Shown: positions 37,161 through 48,141 of the stretch, piece by piece
How positions within the stretch are numbered: the stretch's first letter is position 1
Layout: every line of letters begins with the position of its first letter
The notes under the pieces: model-generated
Seen by the model: the letters and a program-made list of their open reading frames with translations, nothing else
Database searches by the model: none
Told to the model about the DNA's origin: nothing
DNA from: Chitinivibrionales bacterium
GTDB taxonomy: Bacteria > Fibrobacterota > Chitinivibrionia > Chitinivibrionales > FEN-1185
DNA: 64,000 nt
Direction of reading: 5' to 3'
NCBI GenBank assembly: GCA_035516255.1
Contig: DATJAL010000029.1
Coordinates: forward strand, 1 to 64,000
Translations under genes and position numbers: made by a program

Positions 37161-38062
37161 TCCGCATCAACCTTCTCAAGGGGCCTTCTCGGCATGCGGG
37201 GCCGGCCGTGGGGAAAATTCTCCTAATCGCCGTGATCGTTGTCGCGGTGGGGGCCGCCGGTGCCGCGCTCTGGATGTGGGGGCCCGCGATGATCGCCGCG
37301 ATCACGCCCGCGCCCAAAACGGCCGAAAAACAGGATGCCGCGCCGGTTATTGCATCCGTCAATAGCAGCCTCGTGCGCGACGTGGTGAGGGAAGTCGCCG
37401 GCGAGCGCCGCGCGCTGCCGGGCGCCGCGCAGCGGATCCCCTACGCGGAGCTTTCGATCACGGAGAAGATCAATTACGAGATGCGGTTCGCGGCGAACGT
37501 GGCCGAGCTTCTTGACAGAACGGTTCCGCCGGGCGTCGGGTTGCACGCATTCGAGGCAAACAATTTCCAGGCAGTATACGCGGCGGGCATCGCACCGTCA
37601 AAGGAGCTGGTGCAGGGCATGCTCGCGTCCCTGAAGGCCCAGAAGGTTTCGCTGCTTCCCAAGCCGCTCACCGTGGTGACGCCCGGCGCCGCGGGCGGTT
37701 TTAAATTCACAGTTACCGGCACGGTTGATTTCGGCCTTTCCCCCGCCGATTCGCTCATCGTGCCGCCGTTTACCGTGGCCGGCGAGGTTCCCGCCGCGCT
37801 GCGTGAGATGACGAAGTTGGCAAAGGAGAACGCAATCACCATTGTCAAGGCGCCGGCGCGGGTGTCGTCGGAGACGGTGGGCGCCTATTCGCGGCAGCTC
37901 TACCAGTGGACGGGTCAGGGTCCGTACAAGAATTTCGTGAAGTTCCTGCTGCGCATGCGCCAGGCCGGCCAGGTGTGCGCGTTCAAGCGCCTCGCGGTGA
38001 GCGCGCTGTCGCCCGCGAGCGTGAAAATCGAGTCGCAGGTGCTCGTCACCACGCGCCAGTAG
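37157..38062 (+). CDS. PilN-like inner-membrane protein (possibly PilN-PilO fused)
   Basis: A 301-residue protein whose start MIRINLLKGPSR is the PilN signature that binds PilM. It has one transmembrane helix at about 20-45 (ILLIAVIVVAVGAAGAALWM). The periplasmic part is longer than in PilN and contains two segments (about 110-200 and 210-300) of alternating alpha/beta character, suggesting a fused PilN/PilO-type protein. ATGA overlap with the pilM-like gene supports joint action with PilB in the pilus motor. Confidence 0.72.
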   Translation: MIRINLLKGPSRHAGPAVGKILLIAVIVVAVGAAGAALWMWGPAMIAAITPAPKTAEKQDAAPVIASVNSSLVRDVVREVAGERRALPGAAQRIPYAELSITEKINYEMRFAANVAELLDRTVPPGVGLHAFEANNFQAVYAAGIAPSKELVQGMLASLKAQKVSLLPKPLTVVTPGAAGGFKFTVTGTVDFGLSPADSLIVPPFTVAGEVPAALREMTKLAKENAITIVKAPARVSSETVGAYSRQLYQWTGQGPYKNFVKFLLRMRQAGQVCAFKRLAVSALSPASVKIESQVLVTTRQ

Positions 38063-38079
38063 CGGCCCGGCGGCCCTCC

Positions 38080-38634
38080 ATGAAACTCCGCATCGTTTCC
38101 GGAACGCTTTCCCGAAGGTACATTACGGTTGACAAAAGCAGCCAGGGGTTCCGCCCCACGCAGGAGCGCGTGCGCCGGGCCGTGGCCGATGCGCTGCGTG
38201 AACGGATCCCCGGCGCGGCCGCCGCGGACTTTTGCGCCGGCAGCGGCGCGTTCGGCATCGAACTGATCAGCCGCGGCGCGGCCTCCGTTGATTTTGTGGA
38301 AAGCGACCGGCGGAGGGCCTCGGCCATTTCCCGTATGTGTGGGGAACTTGGCATCACGAACAAGTGCCGCGTTTTCACCAAGGATATCCGGAATTTTCCG
38401 GCGACCTGCGACAAATTTTATGATGTCATTTTTTTTGATCCGCCGTATGAGGATACGGCGCTGGCAGAATTGGTGCCTGACTTGTGCAAGCGGCTTTCCA
38501 AAGGGGGAATGCTAGTGTATGAACGGGAGAAAAGTTCAGTATCCCAGGGCGATAAGCTGTCACCTGCGGAATATGACGTTGAGGTGAGGAATTACGGGGA
38601 TACGGCGGTGGAGTTCATAACAAAAGTTTTATAG
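38080..38634 (+). CDS. rsmD: 16S rRNA (guanine966-N2)-methyltransferase
   Basis: A 184-residue RsmD, which methylates G966 of 16S rRNA. Visible: the start MKLRIVSGTLSRRYI, FRPTQERVRRAVADAL, the SAM loop DFCAGSGAFGIELISRGA, VESDRRRA, and the catalytic FFDPPYED. The start at 38080 is chosen as it begins exactly at the family N-terminus. In many genomes rsmD precedes coaD; here a small AT-rich gene lies between. Confidence 0.95.
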   Translation: MKLRIVSGTLSRRYITVDKSSQGFRPTQERVRRAVADALRERIPGAAAADFCAGSGAFGIELISRGAASVDFVESDRRRASAISRMCGELGITNKCRVFTKDIRNFPATCDKFYDVIFFDPPYEDTALAELVPDLCKRLSKGGMLVYEREKSSVSQGDKLSPAEYDVEVRNYGDTAVEFITKVL

Positions 38635-38661
38635 GCCTTCTTTTATAAATAAGGGGCTTTT

Positions 38662-39012
38662 ATGAAAAAAATTTGGATCGTTCTGAGCGGACATTTTGTT
38701 TTGTCCGTAATTTTGTGCTTGTTGGCAATGAAAATAGATGAATCCGGGACATTATTCTTTTTCGAGCCAAGGAGTTGGACGGTTATGGTCATTTGTTTTG
38801 GAATAATAAATCTGCCCGGAGTCATTTTAATTAATTTACTGGCGCTTATTCCAGGTATTGCCAATTGGGACTTCTTCTCAATTGGCATGGCGCCTGTCGG
38901 ACTGTACTTGCTTATGATCTTAGCCACTGAATTATCCGTCCTACTCGCAGCGATGCTATCAAGAAAATTGGGCAAACATCAACAAGCTAGATCATTGATA
39001 AATCGTACCTGA
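38662..39012 (+). CDS. Small polytopic membrane protein (hypothetical)
   Basis: A 116-residue protein with about three hydrophobic helices (IWIVLSGHFVLSVILCLLAM, VMVICFGIINLPGVILINLL and YLLMILATELSVLLAAML). The sequence is much more AT-rich than neighbouring rsmD and coaD and lies between that otherwise conserved pair, so it may be a recent insertion. No family recognised. A weak AAATAAGGGG site is upstream. Confidence 0.6.
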   Translation: MKKIWIVLSGHFVLSVILCLLAMKIDESGTLFFFEPRSWTVMVICFGIINLPGVILINLLALIPGIANWDFFSIGMAPVGLYLLMILATELSVLLAAMLSRKLGKHQQARSLINRT

Positions 39013-39034
39013 TGAAATCGTCAATAATTTGAAC

Positions 39035-39061
39035 ATGGATTCTCGCTTTTGCGGGAATGAC
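39035..39061 (+). repeat. Short ATTC(T/C)CGC...GCGGGAAT hairpin repeat
   Basis: GGATTCTCGCTTTTGCGGGA, then ATGACA, forms a hairpin (ATTCTCGC with GCGGGAAT, one G-T pair). It resembles the GGATTCCCGC...GCGGGAATGAC elements scattered through many proteobacterial and other genomes. Only one clear copy is in this window. Confidence 0.4.
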
Positions 39062-39213
39062 ACGCAACGATAACATTCAGGGAGTTATCCAATTGCCAGC
39101 GCCGGGCGCCCAGCTTTTTTTTTATTATCTTTTCGTGAATGCTTCCCCATCTTCAATTCCATACCCCGCCTCTTTGCAAAGACATATTTTTTATTCAAGG
39201 AGGGATTTTATCT

Positions 39214-39690
39214 ATGCCAACCGCATTATACCCAGGCACCTTTGACCCCATCACCTTCGGCCACATCGACATCGCGGTACGAGCGGCAAAGATCTTCAAG
39301 AAGGTGATCGCCGTTGTCGCGGAAAACCCGGGCAAGGACCCGCTGTTTTCACCGAAGGAGCGGCTCGCCATGGCAACGGAGGCGCTTGGTCACGTCGACA
39401 ACATCGAGGTGATCGCCTACGACGGCCTCATCGCCAACTGCCTCAGGGAGCACAAGGCGACCGTGCTCATCCGCGGCCTGCGCGCCATTTCAGATTTCGA
39501 ATACGAGTTCCAGATGGCTTTTACAAACAGGAACATCAACGAGAACGCCGAGACCGTGTTTCTCATGCCGAGCGCGAAATACACCTTTCTCAATTCCTCC
39601 ATGGTTAAGCAGATATCCCGTCTCGGCGGCGACGTGAGCGCTTTTGTTCCCGCGTGCGTGCTCAGGCACCTTTCCAAAAAACCCCGATGA
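39214..39690 (+). CDS. coaD: Phosphopantetheine adenylyltransferase
   Basis: A 158-residue CoaD, the fourth step of coenzyme A synthesis, joining ATP and 4'-phosphopantetheine. Visible: the TALYPGTFDPITFGHIDI nucleotide-binding start (TxGH), LIRGLRAISDFEYEFQMA and the C-terminal FLNSSMVKQISRLGGDVSAFVP (SSTxVR-like). AAGGAGG 11 bases upstream fixes the start. The stop overlaps the rhomboid gene (ATGATG). Confidence 0.96.
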   Translation: MPTALYPGTFDPITFGHIDIAVRAAKIFKKVIAVVAENPGKDPLFSPKERLAMATEALGHVDNIEVIAYDGLIANCLREHKATVLIRGLRAISDFEYEFQMAFTNRNINENAETVFLMPSAKYTFLNSSMVKQISRLGGDVSAFVPACVLRHLSKKPR

Positions 39691-40532
39691 TGGAATACGC
39701 CGCTCCGTCGTTTCCCAAGGGCCTGCGCATTCTGATCGCCGTCACGGTGGCGGTGTGGGTGTTGCAGCTTCTGCCGGGAATCGGTGCGGCACTCACTTCA
39801 TGGTTTGAGCTTGCTCCGTATAAAACATTCGGACAATTTCAGGTGTGGCGGCTCGGCACCTATCTTTTTCTTCATGATCCATCCGGGCCGATGCACCTGC
39901 TTTTCAACATGCTCACGCTGTGGATGTTCGGCGCAGAGCTCGAAGAGCTGTGGGGGACGCGCAGGTTCGTGGCATTCTATTTTCTCGCCGGCGCCGCTGC
40001 CGGACTCGCAAGCCTTTTGACCGTGTTCAGCCCGGTGATGTGGGGGACGCCGGTGATCGGCGCATCCGGCGCGGTGCTTGCGCTCCTCACGGTGTATGCG
40101 TTGTATTTCCCGCGCCGCAAGATCCTGCTGTTCTTTCTCTTTCCCGTCAACGTGATCGTTGCGGTCATTATTTTCGGCGCCATTTCACTTTTTGGCGCAA
40201 TGCAGTCCGTGGGAAACATTTCGCATTTGACACATTTGGGCGGCATAGCGGCGGGATTTCTTTATGTCAAGGGACTTCCCACAATCAATAATTTTCTCGA
40301 AGCCGCAAAGGCAAGGGTCGAAACCGCGAAGCGCAATGCCGAGCGGCGTCAAAAAAATGCGGACAGGGAATTTTATGAGAACGTGATTGATCCCATTTTG
40401 AAGAAAATATCGGAACACGGCATGGATTCCCTCACGCAGGAGGAAAAACGCGCGCTTGAAGAGCCGTCAAAGCGAAAATCTGGGGGAAAGAACGGTTCAA
40501 ATAAAATCATGCCTTTTAACAGGTCCGACTAG
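39687..40532 (+). CDS. Rhomboid-family intramembrane serine protease
   Basis: A 281-residue polytopic protein. Six hydrophobic segments span about residues 10-195. Rhomboid marks: HLLFNMLTLWMFGAELEELWG, catalytic serine in GASGAVLALL, and catalytic histidine in SHLTHLGGIAAGFLY. A charged C-terminal cytosolic tail (about 205-281) is rich in Lys/Arg/Glu. It cleaves transmembrane substrates, which are unknown here. The ATG at 39687 overlaps coaD. Confidence 0.9.
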   Translation: MMEYAAPSFPKGLRILIAVTVAVWVLQLLPGIGAALTSWFELAPYKTFGQFQVWRLGTYLFLHDPSGPMHLLFNMLTLWMFGAELEELWGTRRFVAFYFLAGAAAGLASLLTVFSPVMWGTPVIGASGAVLALLTVYALYFPRRKILLFFLFPVNVIVAVIIFGAISLFGAMQSVGNISHLTHLGGIAAGFLYVKGLPTINNFLEAAKARVETAKRNAERRQKNADREFYENVIDPILKKISEHGMDSLTQEEKRALEEPSKRKSGGKNGSNKIMPFNRSD

Positions 40533-40660
40533 TCCCGTTATATTTTTCATGTCTCAATGTTGCCAAAGGACAGATAGGGCAACTACAAAAATATTATGTA
40601 ACGACAGTTATACCATAATAGTCAAATAGGCGCAAAAAAAATAACAAATAGGGATGCATA

Positions 40661-41947
40661 TTGAAAAATCGACGTGTCTATCAATATTTTTCGATTGCTA
40701 TAGGGCTTTTGGTTTCTCAACAGGGTTTCGCGCAACAAACGTCTTCGTTGAGCCTGCAATCATACATTGAATTGGCAAAAAAGCAAAACCCGCAGATGCG
40801 CATTGCTAATGCGGAAGTCGCTTCCAACATTGCCTCGTTGCATTCGACAAGATCCCGTTTGCTGCCGCAGGTAAACGGCCAGGCGAGCGCCGGCCGCTCC
40901 ATGGCGCAGGTTTCGCCGCCGTTTTCCGGCGTCGTTTACGATAACAATTACTCTGCCGGCATATCGGGCCAGCAGCTTCTCTGGGATTTCGGGAAGTCGT
41001 ATTTCGCAACCCGGGCCGGTTCAACGCTTATTGCGGCGGCTCGGGAAGACGCCATAAGTTCGCTGCAGTCCGTTGTCCTCAACGCCAAGACGGCTTATTT
41101 CAATTACCTGCTGTCGCAGATGCTTCTCGCAACCGCGCTCGATGCGCTTTCGCAGGCCCAGGCGCATCTTGATCAGGCAAAAATTCTTTTCGAGATCGGC
41201 AAGCAGCCGAAATATACGGTCACCGCGGCTGAGGCTACTGTCGCGAACGCAACGGTGAGCGTGATTACGGCAAAGAACGGCCTGAGACTTGCAAAAGTGC
41301 AAATGGAGGTCGCGGCGGGAGTCGGTCTCGGCGATTCGCTGGAGCTTACGGACAGCCTTGTCGCGCTCGAGCCGGACATAACCAGGGAGCGCGCCCACGC
41401 CATCGCCGGTGATTCCCTGCCGCAGCTCGTATCGCTGCGCGCACGGTTGGAAGCGGCGCGTTTGCAGTTGATCTCCGCGAAAACGGCGCTGTTTCCCAGC
41501 CTTAACGCCACGGCCGGCGCCGGTTACGGGTCGAGGGATGTTTACGCATCGGATTGGAACCAGAACTGGAGCGTGGGGGTGAACCTTTCGGTCCCCATTT
41601 TCGAGGGAGGTTTTCTTGTCGCTTCCGTCGAGACCGCAAAGGCGTCTTATGATCAGGCAAAGGCGACGCTCGACGAAAACGTCCAGAACGCGCTGTCGGC
41701 GGTGGACCAGGCATATTACAGCAAGGCGGAGGCCGCGGAACGCATCATTGCCACGCAGAAACTGATCGAATCGTCGCAGCAGTCTCTGCAGCTCGCCCAG
41801 GAGCGTTTTGCCGCGGGCGCGGCGGCGTCGCTCGAAGTCACGGATGCCGAGGTGACGCTCGCCAATGCGAAAAGCAGCCATGCCCAGGCGCTGTATGACT
41901 ATAGAACGGGCCACGCAAAACTTTTGGCCGCAATGGGCTTGCAATAA
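40661..41947 (+). CDS. TolC-family outer-membrane efflux channel
   Basis: A 428-residue TolC-like protein with a signal peptide (cleavage near GFAQQ) and two internally homologous helical halves typical of trimeric TolC channels: repeated YxxALxxA-type helices (LDQAKILFEIGKQPKYTVTA, ERFAAGAAASLEVTDAEVT). The only fitting start is TTG at 40661 after AATAGGGA; an ATG just upstream is out of frame. It is first gene of an operon with the adaptor and the split ABC exporter. Confidence 0.88.
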   Translation: MKNRRVYQYFSIAIGLLVSQQGFAQQTSSLSLQSYIELAKKQNPQMRIANAEVASNIASLHSTRSRLLPQVNGQASAGRSMAQVSPPFSGVVYDNNYSAGISGQQLLWDFGKSYFATRAGSTLIAAAREDAISSLQSVVLNAKTAYFNYLLSQMLLATALDALSQAQAHLDQAKILFEIGKQPKYTVTAAEATVANATVSVITAKNGLRLAKVQMEVAAGVGLGDSLELTDSLVALEPDITRERAHAIAGDSLPQLVSLRARLEAARLQLISAKTALFPSLNATAGAGYGSRDVYASDWNQNWSVGVNLSVPIFEGGFLVASVETAKASYDQAKATLDENVQNALSAVDQAYYSKAEAAERIIATQKLIESSQQSLQLAQERFAAGAAASLEVTDAEVTLANAKSSHAQALYDYRTGHAKLLAAMGLQ

Positions 41948-41961
41948 GAAAAGGAGTTCTC

Positions 41962-43263
41962 ATGTCCAAGAAGGGCTGGATCGTTATTCTGGTCGTTGCG
42001 GCGCTTGCCGTGGCCACCGGAGCCTGGATGTTTCTTTCCAAGCGGGAAAAGCCCCCGTCGTACCGCACGGCAGCGGTCATGCGCGGCGACCTCACGGTGC
42101 AGGTGACCGCCACCGGCACGCTCAATCCTTTCGTCACCGTCCAAGTGGGCACGCAGGTGAGCGGGACCGTGGCGCGGTTGTTCGCCGATTTCAATTCGCG
42201 GGTGAAAAAAGGGCAGGTGGTTGCCCTCCTCGACACGTTGCTGCTGCACGCCGAGGTCGTTGATGCGCGCGCGAACCTTCTCAAGGCGCAGGCCCAGATG
42301 GTGCTCTCCACGCAGACGACGCTGCGGACCCGGGCCCTATTTGCAAAGGGGCTGGTGGCGCAGGCCGACCTCGACCAGGCGGTTTCCGATTCCGCGGCCG
42401 CCGCTTCGGCGCTCGTCTCGGCACGGGCGGCGCTTGACCGCGCAAAAGTCGATTTGGATTACGCGACCATCAGGTCGCCCATCACCGGGGTGGTGATCAA
42501 CCGCGCCGTTGACGTGGGCCAGACCGTGGCGGCCAGTTTCAACACGCCCACGATTTTCTCCATCGCCGACGATCTCTCCCGCATGCAGGTGCAGGCGAGC
42601 ATTGACGAAGCGGACATCGGCCAGGTAAAGGTCGGCCAGACCGCGACGTTCACCGTTGACGCGTATCCGGCACGGACCTTTACGGGCACCGTCTCACAGA
42701 TACGGCTCCAGCCCGCCACGGTACAGAACGTGGTTTCTTATACCGTGATGATTGACGTTGACAATAAAGACATGTCGCTGCTGCCCGGCATGACGGCCAA
42801 TGTCACGGTCGTGGTCCAGAAGGCCGCAGACGTGCTCATGGTGCCCACCGCCGCGCTCAAGTTTTTTCCGCCCATGGGCGATGCGGGCAAATGGCGCAGG
42901 CACGGCGCGGGCCGTGACAGCAGCGCCGCGGGACGGCAGTCCGCCGGCGCTGCCCGCGACACCGGGGCGCAGCGGCAGCACGCCTGGGCCGGGGGCGCCG
43001 TCGGCATGGGCGATACCACACGGCACAGGCAGTGGAAGGGTGCGGCGGATGAAAACGCGGGACATGTGTTCGTGCTGGCCGAGGGAAAACCGAAATTCGT
43101 GCGTGTCAAGACCGGCCTTTCCAACGGCGGTTTCGTGGAGGTTGATGGAGCACTGAAGCCCGGCGATTCGGTCATTGTGGCGACCATCAGTGGCGACAAG
43201 TCCAAGACCGCCGCGCAGCCATTCGGCATGGGCGGAGCGCCGGGAATGGGGAGAAGGTTCTAA
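41962..43263 (+). CDS. MacA/HlyD-type periplasmic adaptor
   Basis: A 433-residue membrane-fusion protein: N-terminal anchor (about 5-27), barrel-sandwich halves (VTATGTLNPFVTVQVGTQVSGTV and LDYATIRSPITGVVINRAVDVGQTV) around a coiled-coil hairpin, then beta-barrel and membrane-proximal domains. An odd low-complexity basic insert (about 305-360) replaces part of the membrane-proximal domain. It should join the TolC-like channel to the ABC exporter. AAAAGGAG precedes the ATG. Confidence 0.88.
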   Translation: MSKKGWIVILVVAALAVATGAWMFLSKREKPPSYRTAAVMRGDLTVQVTATGTLNPFVTVQVGTQVSGTVARLFADFNSRVKKGQVVALLDTLLLHAEVVDARANLLKAQAQMVLSTQTTLRTRALFAKGLVAQADLDQAVSDSAAAASALVSARAALDRAKVDLDYATIRSPITGVVINRAVDVGQTVAASFNTPTIFSIADDLSRMQVQASIDEADIGQVKVGQTATFTVDAYPARTFTGTVSQIRLQPATVQNVVSYTVMIDVDNKDMSLLPGMTANVTVVVQKAADVLMVPTAALKFFPPMGDAGKWRRHGAGRDSSAAGRQSAGAARDTGAQRQHAWAGGAVGMGDTTRHRQWKGAADENAGHVFVLAEGKPKFVRVKTGLSNGGFVEVDGALKPGDSVIVATISGDKSKTAAQPFGMGGAPGMGRRF

Positions 43264-43265
43264 CG

Positions 43266-43317
43266 CACCCCTTCCTTCGGATTTCCCCTCTCTTAAAAGA
43301 GAGGGGAGTAAGGGGTG
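43266..43317. repeat. Nested inverted repeat within the exporter operon
   Basis: The outer arms CACCCCTT (43266-43273) and AAGGGGTG (43310-43317) surround a perfect 11-base stem, TCCCCTCTCTT with AAGAGAGGGGA (43284-43294, 43297-43307). It lies between the adaptor and ATPase genes, without a T-tract after the stem. It could stabilise or process the operon mRNA, or be a mobile small repeat. Similar CCCCTCTCTT...AAGAGAGGGG elements occur in many environmental bacteria. Confidence 0.6.
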
Positions 43318-43343
43318 AGTTAGAACGAATTTCAGGAATACCT

Positions 43344-44081
43344 ATGTCTCAAGCGATCATTTCTCTTCGCGGCATTTCAAAGGCCTACGTCATGGGCGAC
43401 ACCACCCTGTGGGCGCTGGACGGTGTCGATCTCGACATTCACAAAGGAGAATTCATCGCGATCATGGGAGCCAGCGGATCTGGCAAATCAACGCTCATGA
43501 ACATCCTGGGGTGCCTCGACGTTCCCACGAAGGGGACCTACACCCTCGACGGCATTGAGGTGCAGAAGCTGCCCCCCAACGAGCTCGCCGTGCTCCGCAA
43601 CCGCAAGCTCGGCTTCGTCTTCCAGTCGTTTAACCTGCTTTCGCGCACCGCGGCGATCGAAAACGTGGAGCTGCCGCTGCTCTACAACAATACGGTCTCA
43701 TCGCGCGAATCGCACCGGCGGGCGCTCGCCTCACTTGAAACGGTGGGCCTCAAGGAGCGGGCGCACCATTTCTCGAACCAGCTTTCCGGCGGCCAGCAGC
43801 AGCGCGTGGCCATCGCGCGCGCGATTGTCAACGATCCGGTGCTGATCCTCGCCGACGAGCCGACGGGCAACCTCGACACGCACATGAGCGTCGAGATCAT
43901 GTCGGTGTTCCAGGGGCTTAATGCCCGCGGCATCACCGTGGTGATTGTGACCCACGAACAGGACATCGCGCAATATACAAAACGGAACGTGGTGTTCCGC
44001 GACGGCGCCGTCATCGCCGACACGCCGGTGACCGCGCCGAGAAGCGCTGCGGCCGAGCTGGCCGCCGCGGCAAGGAGCTAG
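43344..44081 (+). CDS. MacB-type ABC transporter ATP-binding protein
   Basis: A 245-residue ABC ATPase of the LolD/MacB/FtsE group. Visible: GASGSGKST (Walker A), VFQSFNLL (Q loop), LSGGQQQRVAIARAI (signature) and ILADEPTGNLDT (Walker B). It is a separate protein from its permease, which starts three bases after its stop, whereas MacB of E. coli is fused. It should power export of macrolides, peptides or lipid-linked cargo. Confidence 0.93.
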   Translation: MSQAIISLRGISKAYVMGDTTLWALDGVDLDIHKGEFIAIMGASGSGKSTLMNILGCLDVPTKGTYTLDGIEVQKLPPNELAVLRNRKLGFVFQSFNLLSRTAAIENVELPLLYNNTVSSRESHRRALASLETVGLKERAHHFSNQLSGGQQQRVAIARAIVNDPVLILADEPTGNLDTHMSVEIMSVFQGLNARGITVVIVTHEQDIAQYTKRNVVFRDGAVIADTPVTAPRSAAAELAAAARS

Positions 44082-44084
44082 CAC

Positions 44085-45305
44085 ATGAGGATTCTGAGCA
44101 TTCTGCGCATGGCGGCGCGTTCCATCAACCGCAACAAGATGCGGTCGTTCCTCACCATGCTCGGCATCGTGATCGGCGTGGCCGCGGTGATCGCCGTGCT
44201 CGCGATCGGCCAGGGCGCCCGCAATGCGATCAATGCGCAAATAGCAAGCCTCGGCACCAACCTTCTTTTGATTTTCCCCGGCGCGTTCACCGCGGGCGGC
44301 GTGCGCTCGGAGGCGGGCACCGCCTCGCGCCTCACGGAGGAGGATGCTGTCGCCATCAAGACGCAGTGCCCGGCCGTGATTTACAGCACGCCCATGGCGC
44401 GCACGAGCGCTCAGGTGAAGGCGGGCGGCCAGAACTGGCGCACCTCCATTTTCGGGGCGTACGCCAATTACCTGAAGATTCGCGACTGGGACCTCGCGGC
44501 AGGCGCGATGTACACCGACGCCGACGAGCGCGGCGCGGTGAAAGTGTGTGTGCTCGGCCAGACCGTGATCACCAACATCTTCGGCGAGGGCGCGAACCCG
44601 GTGGGCCAGACCATCCGCATCAAGAACCTGCCTTTCATCGTGGTGGGGACTCTTATAGGTAAAGGCCAGAACGCGGCCGGACAGGATCAGGACGACTGCG
44701 TCATCGCGCCGTACTCAACGGTGCAGAAGAAACTCATCGGCGGCACCTACGCGGGAAACCTGATGGCATCGGCAGTCACGGCCGAGGCCACCGACGAGGC
44801 CAGGCAGGAAATCAACCAGACGCTCATGGACCGCAGGAAGGGCAGCCAGGGCGACGGCTACGACTACACCATCCGCACGCAGACCGACATCAGCAACGCC
44901 GCGAACCAGACCGCGGCGACGCTGAGCCTCCTGCTGGCGAGCGTGGCGCTCGTGTCGCTGCTCGTGGGCGGCATCGGCATCATGAACATCATGCTCGTTT
45001 CGGTCACGGAACGCACGCGCGAGATCGGCATCCGCATGGCCGTGGGCGCCAAAGGCCGCGACGTGCGCATGCAGTTCCTCGTTGAGGCGCTCGTGCTCAG
45101 CTTCATGGGCGGGATCATCGGCATGGTGGCGGGCGCGGGCGCGTCGTGGATCATTTCCAAAAGTCAAGGATGGCCCGTGGCCATCTCGGGGTGGTCTTTG
45201 CTGCTCGGGTTCGGGTTTTCCGCCCTGATCGGCATCGTCTTCGGTTTTTATCCCGCAAGCAAGGCGGCGGCCCTCAATCCGATTGATGCGCTGCGGTATG
45301 AATAA
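44085..45305 (+). CDS. MacB-type ABC transporter permease
   Basis: A 406-residue permease of the MacB/FtsX type: one N-terminal helix (FLTMLGIVIGVAAVIAVLAI), a large periplasmic domain (about 45-280) and three C-terminal helices (about 285-395). MLVSVTERTREIGIRMAVGA is the coupling-helix signature of FtsX-like proteins. It completes a TolC-MacA-MacB-type mechanotransmission exporter with its neighbours. Confidence 0.93.
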   Translation: MRILSILRMAARSINRNKMRSFLTMLGIVIGVAAVIAVLAIGQGARNAINAQIASLGTNLLLIFPGAFTAGGVRSEAGTASRLTEEDAVAIKTQCPAVIYSTPMARTSAQVKAGGQNWRTSIFGAYANYLKIRDWDLAAGAMYTDADERGAVKVCVLGQTVITNIFGEGANPVGQTIRIKNLPFIVVGTLIGKGQNAAGQDQDDCVIAPYSTVQKKLIGGTYAGNLMASAVTAEATDEARQEINQTLMDRRKGSQGDGYDYTIRTQTDISNAANQTAATLSLLLASVALVSLLVGGIGIMNIMLVSVTERTREIGIRMAVGAKGRDVRMQFLVEALVLSFMGGIIGMVAGAGASWIISKSQGWPVAISGWSLLLGFGFSALIGIVFGFYPASKAAALNPIDALRYE

Positions 45306-45336
45306 TCTCTTTAAGACTATAAAAAGTTGGGCGTCC

Positions 45337-45380
45337 CCCTGGTTGTAGAGGCGAAAAATTTTTCGCCCCTACAACCAGGG
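45337..45380. repeat. 44-base near-perfect palindrome
   Basis: CCCTGGTTGTAG...CTACAACCAGGG with the centre GCGAAAAATTTTTCGC. All 22 pairs match except one (A at 45349 against C at 45368). It lies 31 bases after the exporter operon and could act as a bidirectional terminator. Such AGGGGCGAAAAATTTTTCGC palindromes are known from intergenic DNA of diverse bacteria. It interrupts a family B/C-like repeat. Confidence 0.7.
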
Positions 45381-45560
45381 TCGGCCGTCCTTCCGGTCCA
45401 CCCCTTCGGGTGCTTCTCCCTCGTCAGGGATTTCCAAGGGTCACAAGGGTCGTCGTCCTTCGGCTCGGGCTGCCACGGCCCCTATGGGCCTGCGGCGAGG
45501 GCCGGGCAGCACCGCGCTTTTGCGCGGCCTCCAGTCCTGCCCAACGCTCGCGATTTGTCA
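45381..45560 (-). repeat. Repeat, family C copy 2 and composite block
   Basis: Read on the minus strand this holds CCGCGC, GGCAGCACCG-type blocks, CCCTCGCCGCAGGC, GACGACCCTTG and CCCGAAGGGGT, matching the second half of the 25905 copy. The part at 45497-45545 matches 5457-5530. It takes up the first half of the 618-base gap before priA. The rest (45560-45923) is AT-rich with no visible gene. Confidence 0.55.
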
Positions 45561-45923
45561 ATCCCCGTACCTGTTTGATTTTGCATTTGCCTTTTCGTCC
45601 GCACTTTAATGGGATGCTGATTATTTTAAAATCTGGCTTATGCTTAACTCCCTGCTTTCAGCTTGAAACCTCAGCGGTATCCCGCTTCGCGGCGATAAAA
45701 AAAATCGATTTGTCAAGCTCCGTTTGTATTTGATATTGTATTCGCTTTTTCTTTCAACATTCAGCCCCCGACGTTCAACTTTCAACGCCAACCACGTCTC
45801 ACCATCCGCCTTCCATCCATAAACTCATACCTGTCTTTGGGAAAAATGTGTATTTTCATGGTGCCAGAAAAAGTATCGAAAATCATCCACTAAATTTCTG
45901 AATTGACAAAACAAGAAATTGCC

Positions 45924-48122
<2,199 letters not shown>

Positions 48123-48141
48123 AATGAAAATAAATTGGATT

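Noticed and set aside
37906-38079. N-terminal extension of rsmD
   Set aside because: It overlaps the PilN-like gene in another frame and adds a Gly/Arg/Val-rich stretch absent from RsmD; ATG 38080 fits the family start.
42880-43060. Suspected frameshift in the adaptor gene because of the odd basic low-complexity insert
   Set aside because: The frame before and after the insert is the same and conserved (LMVPTAALKF, then HVFVLAEGKPKFVRVKTG); MacA relatives can have low-complexity inserts at this place.
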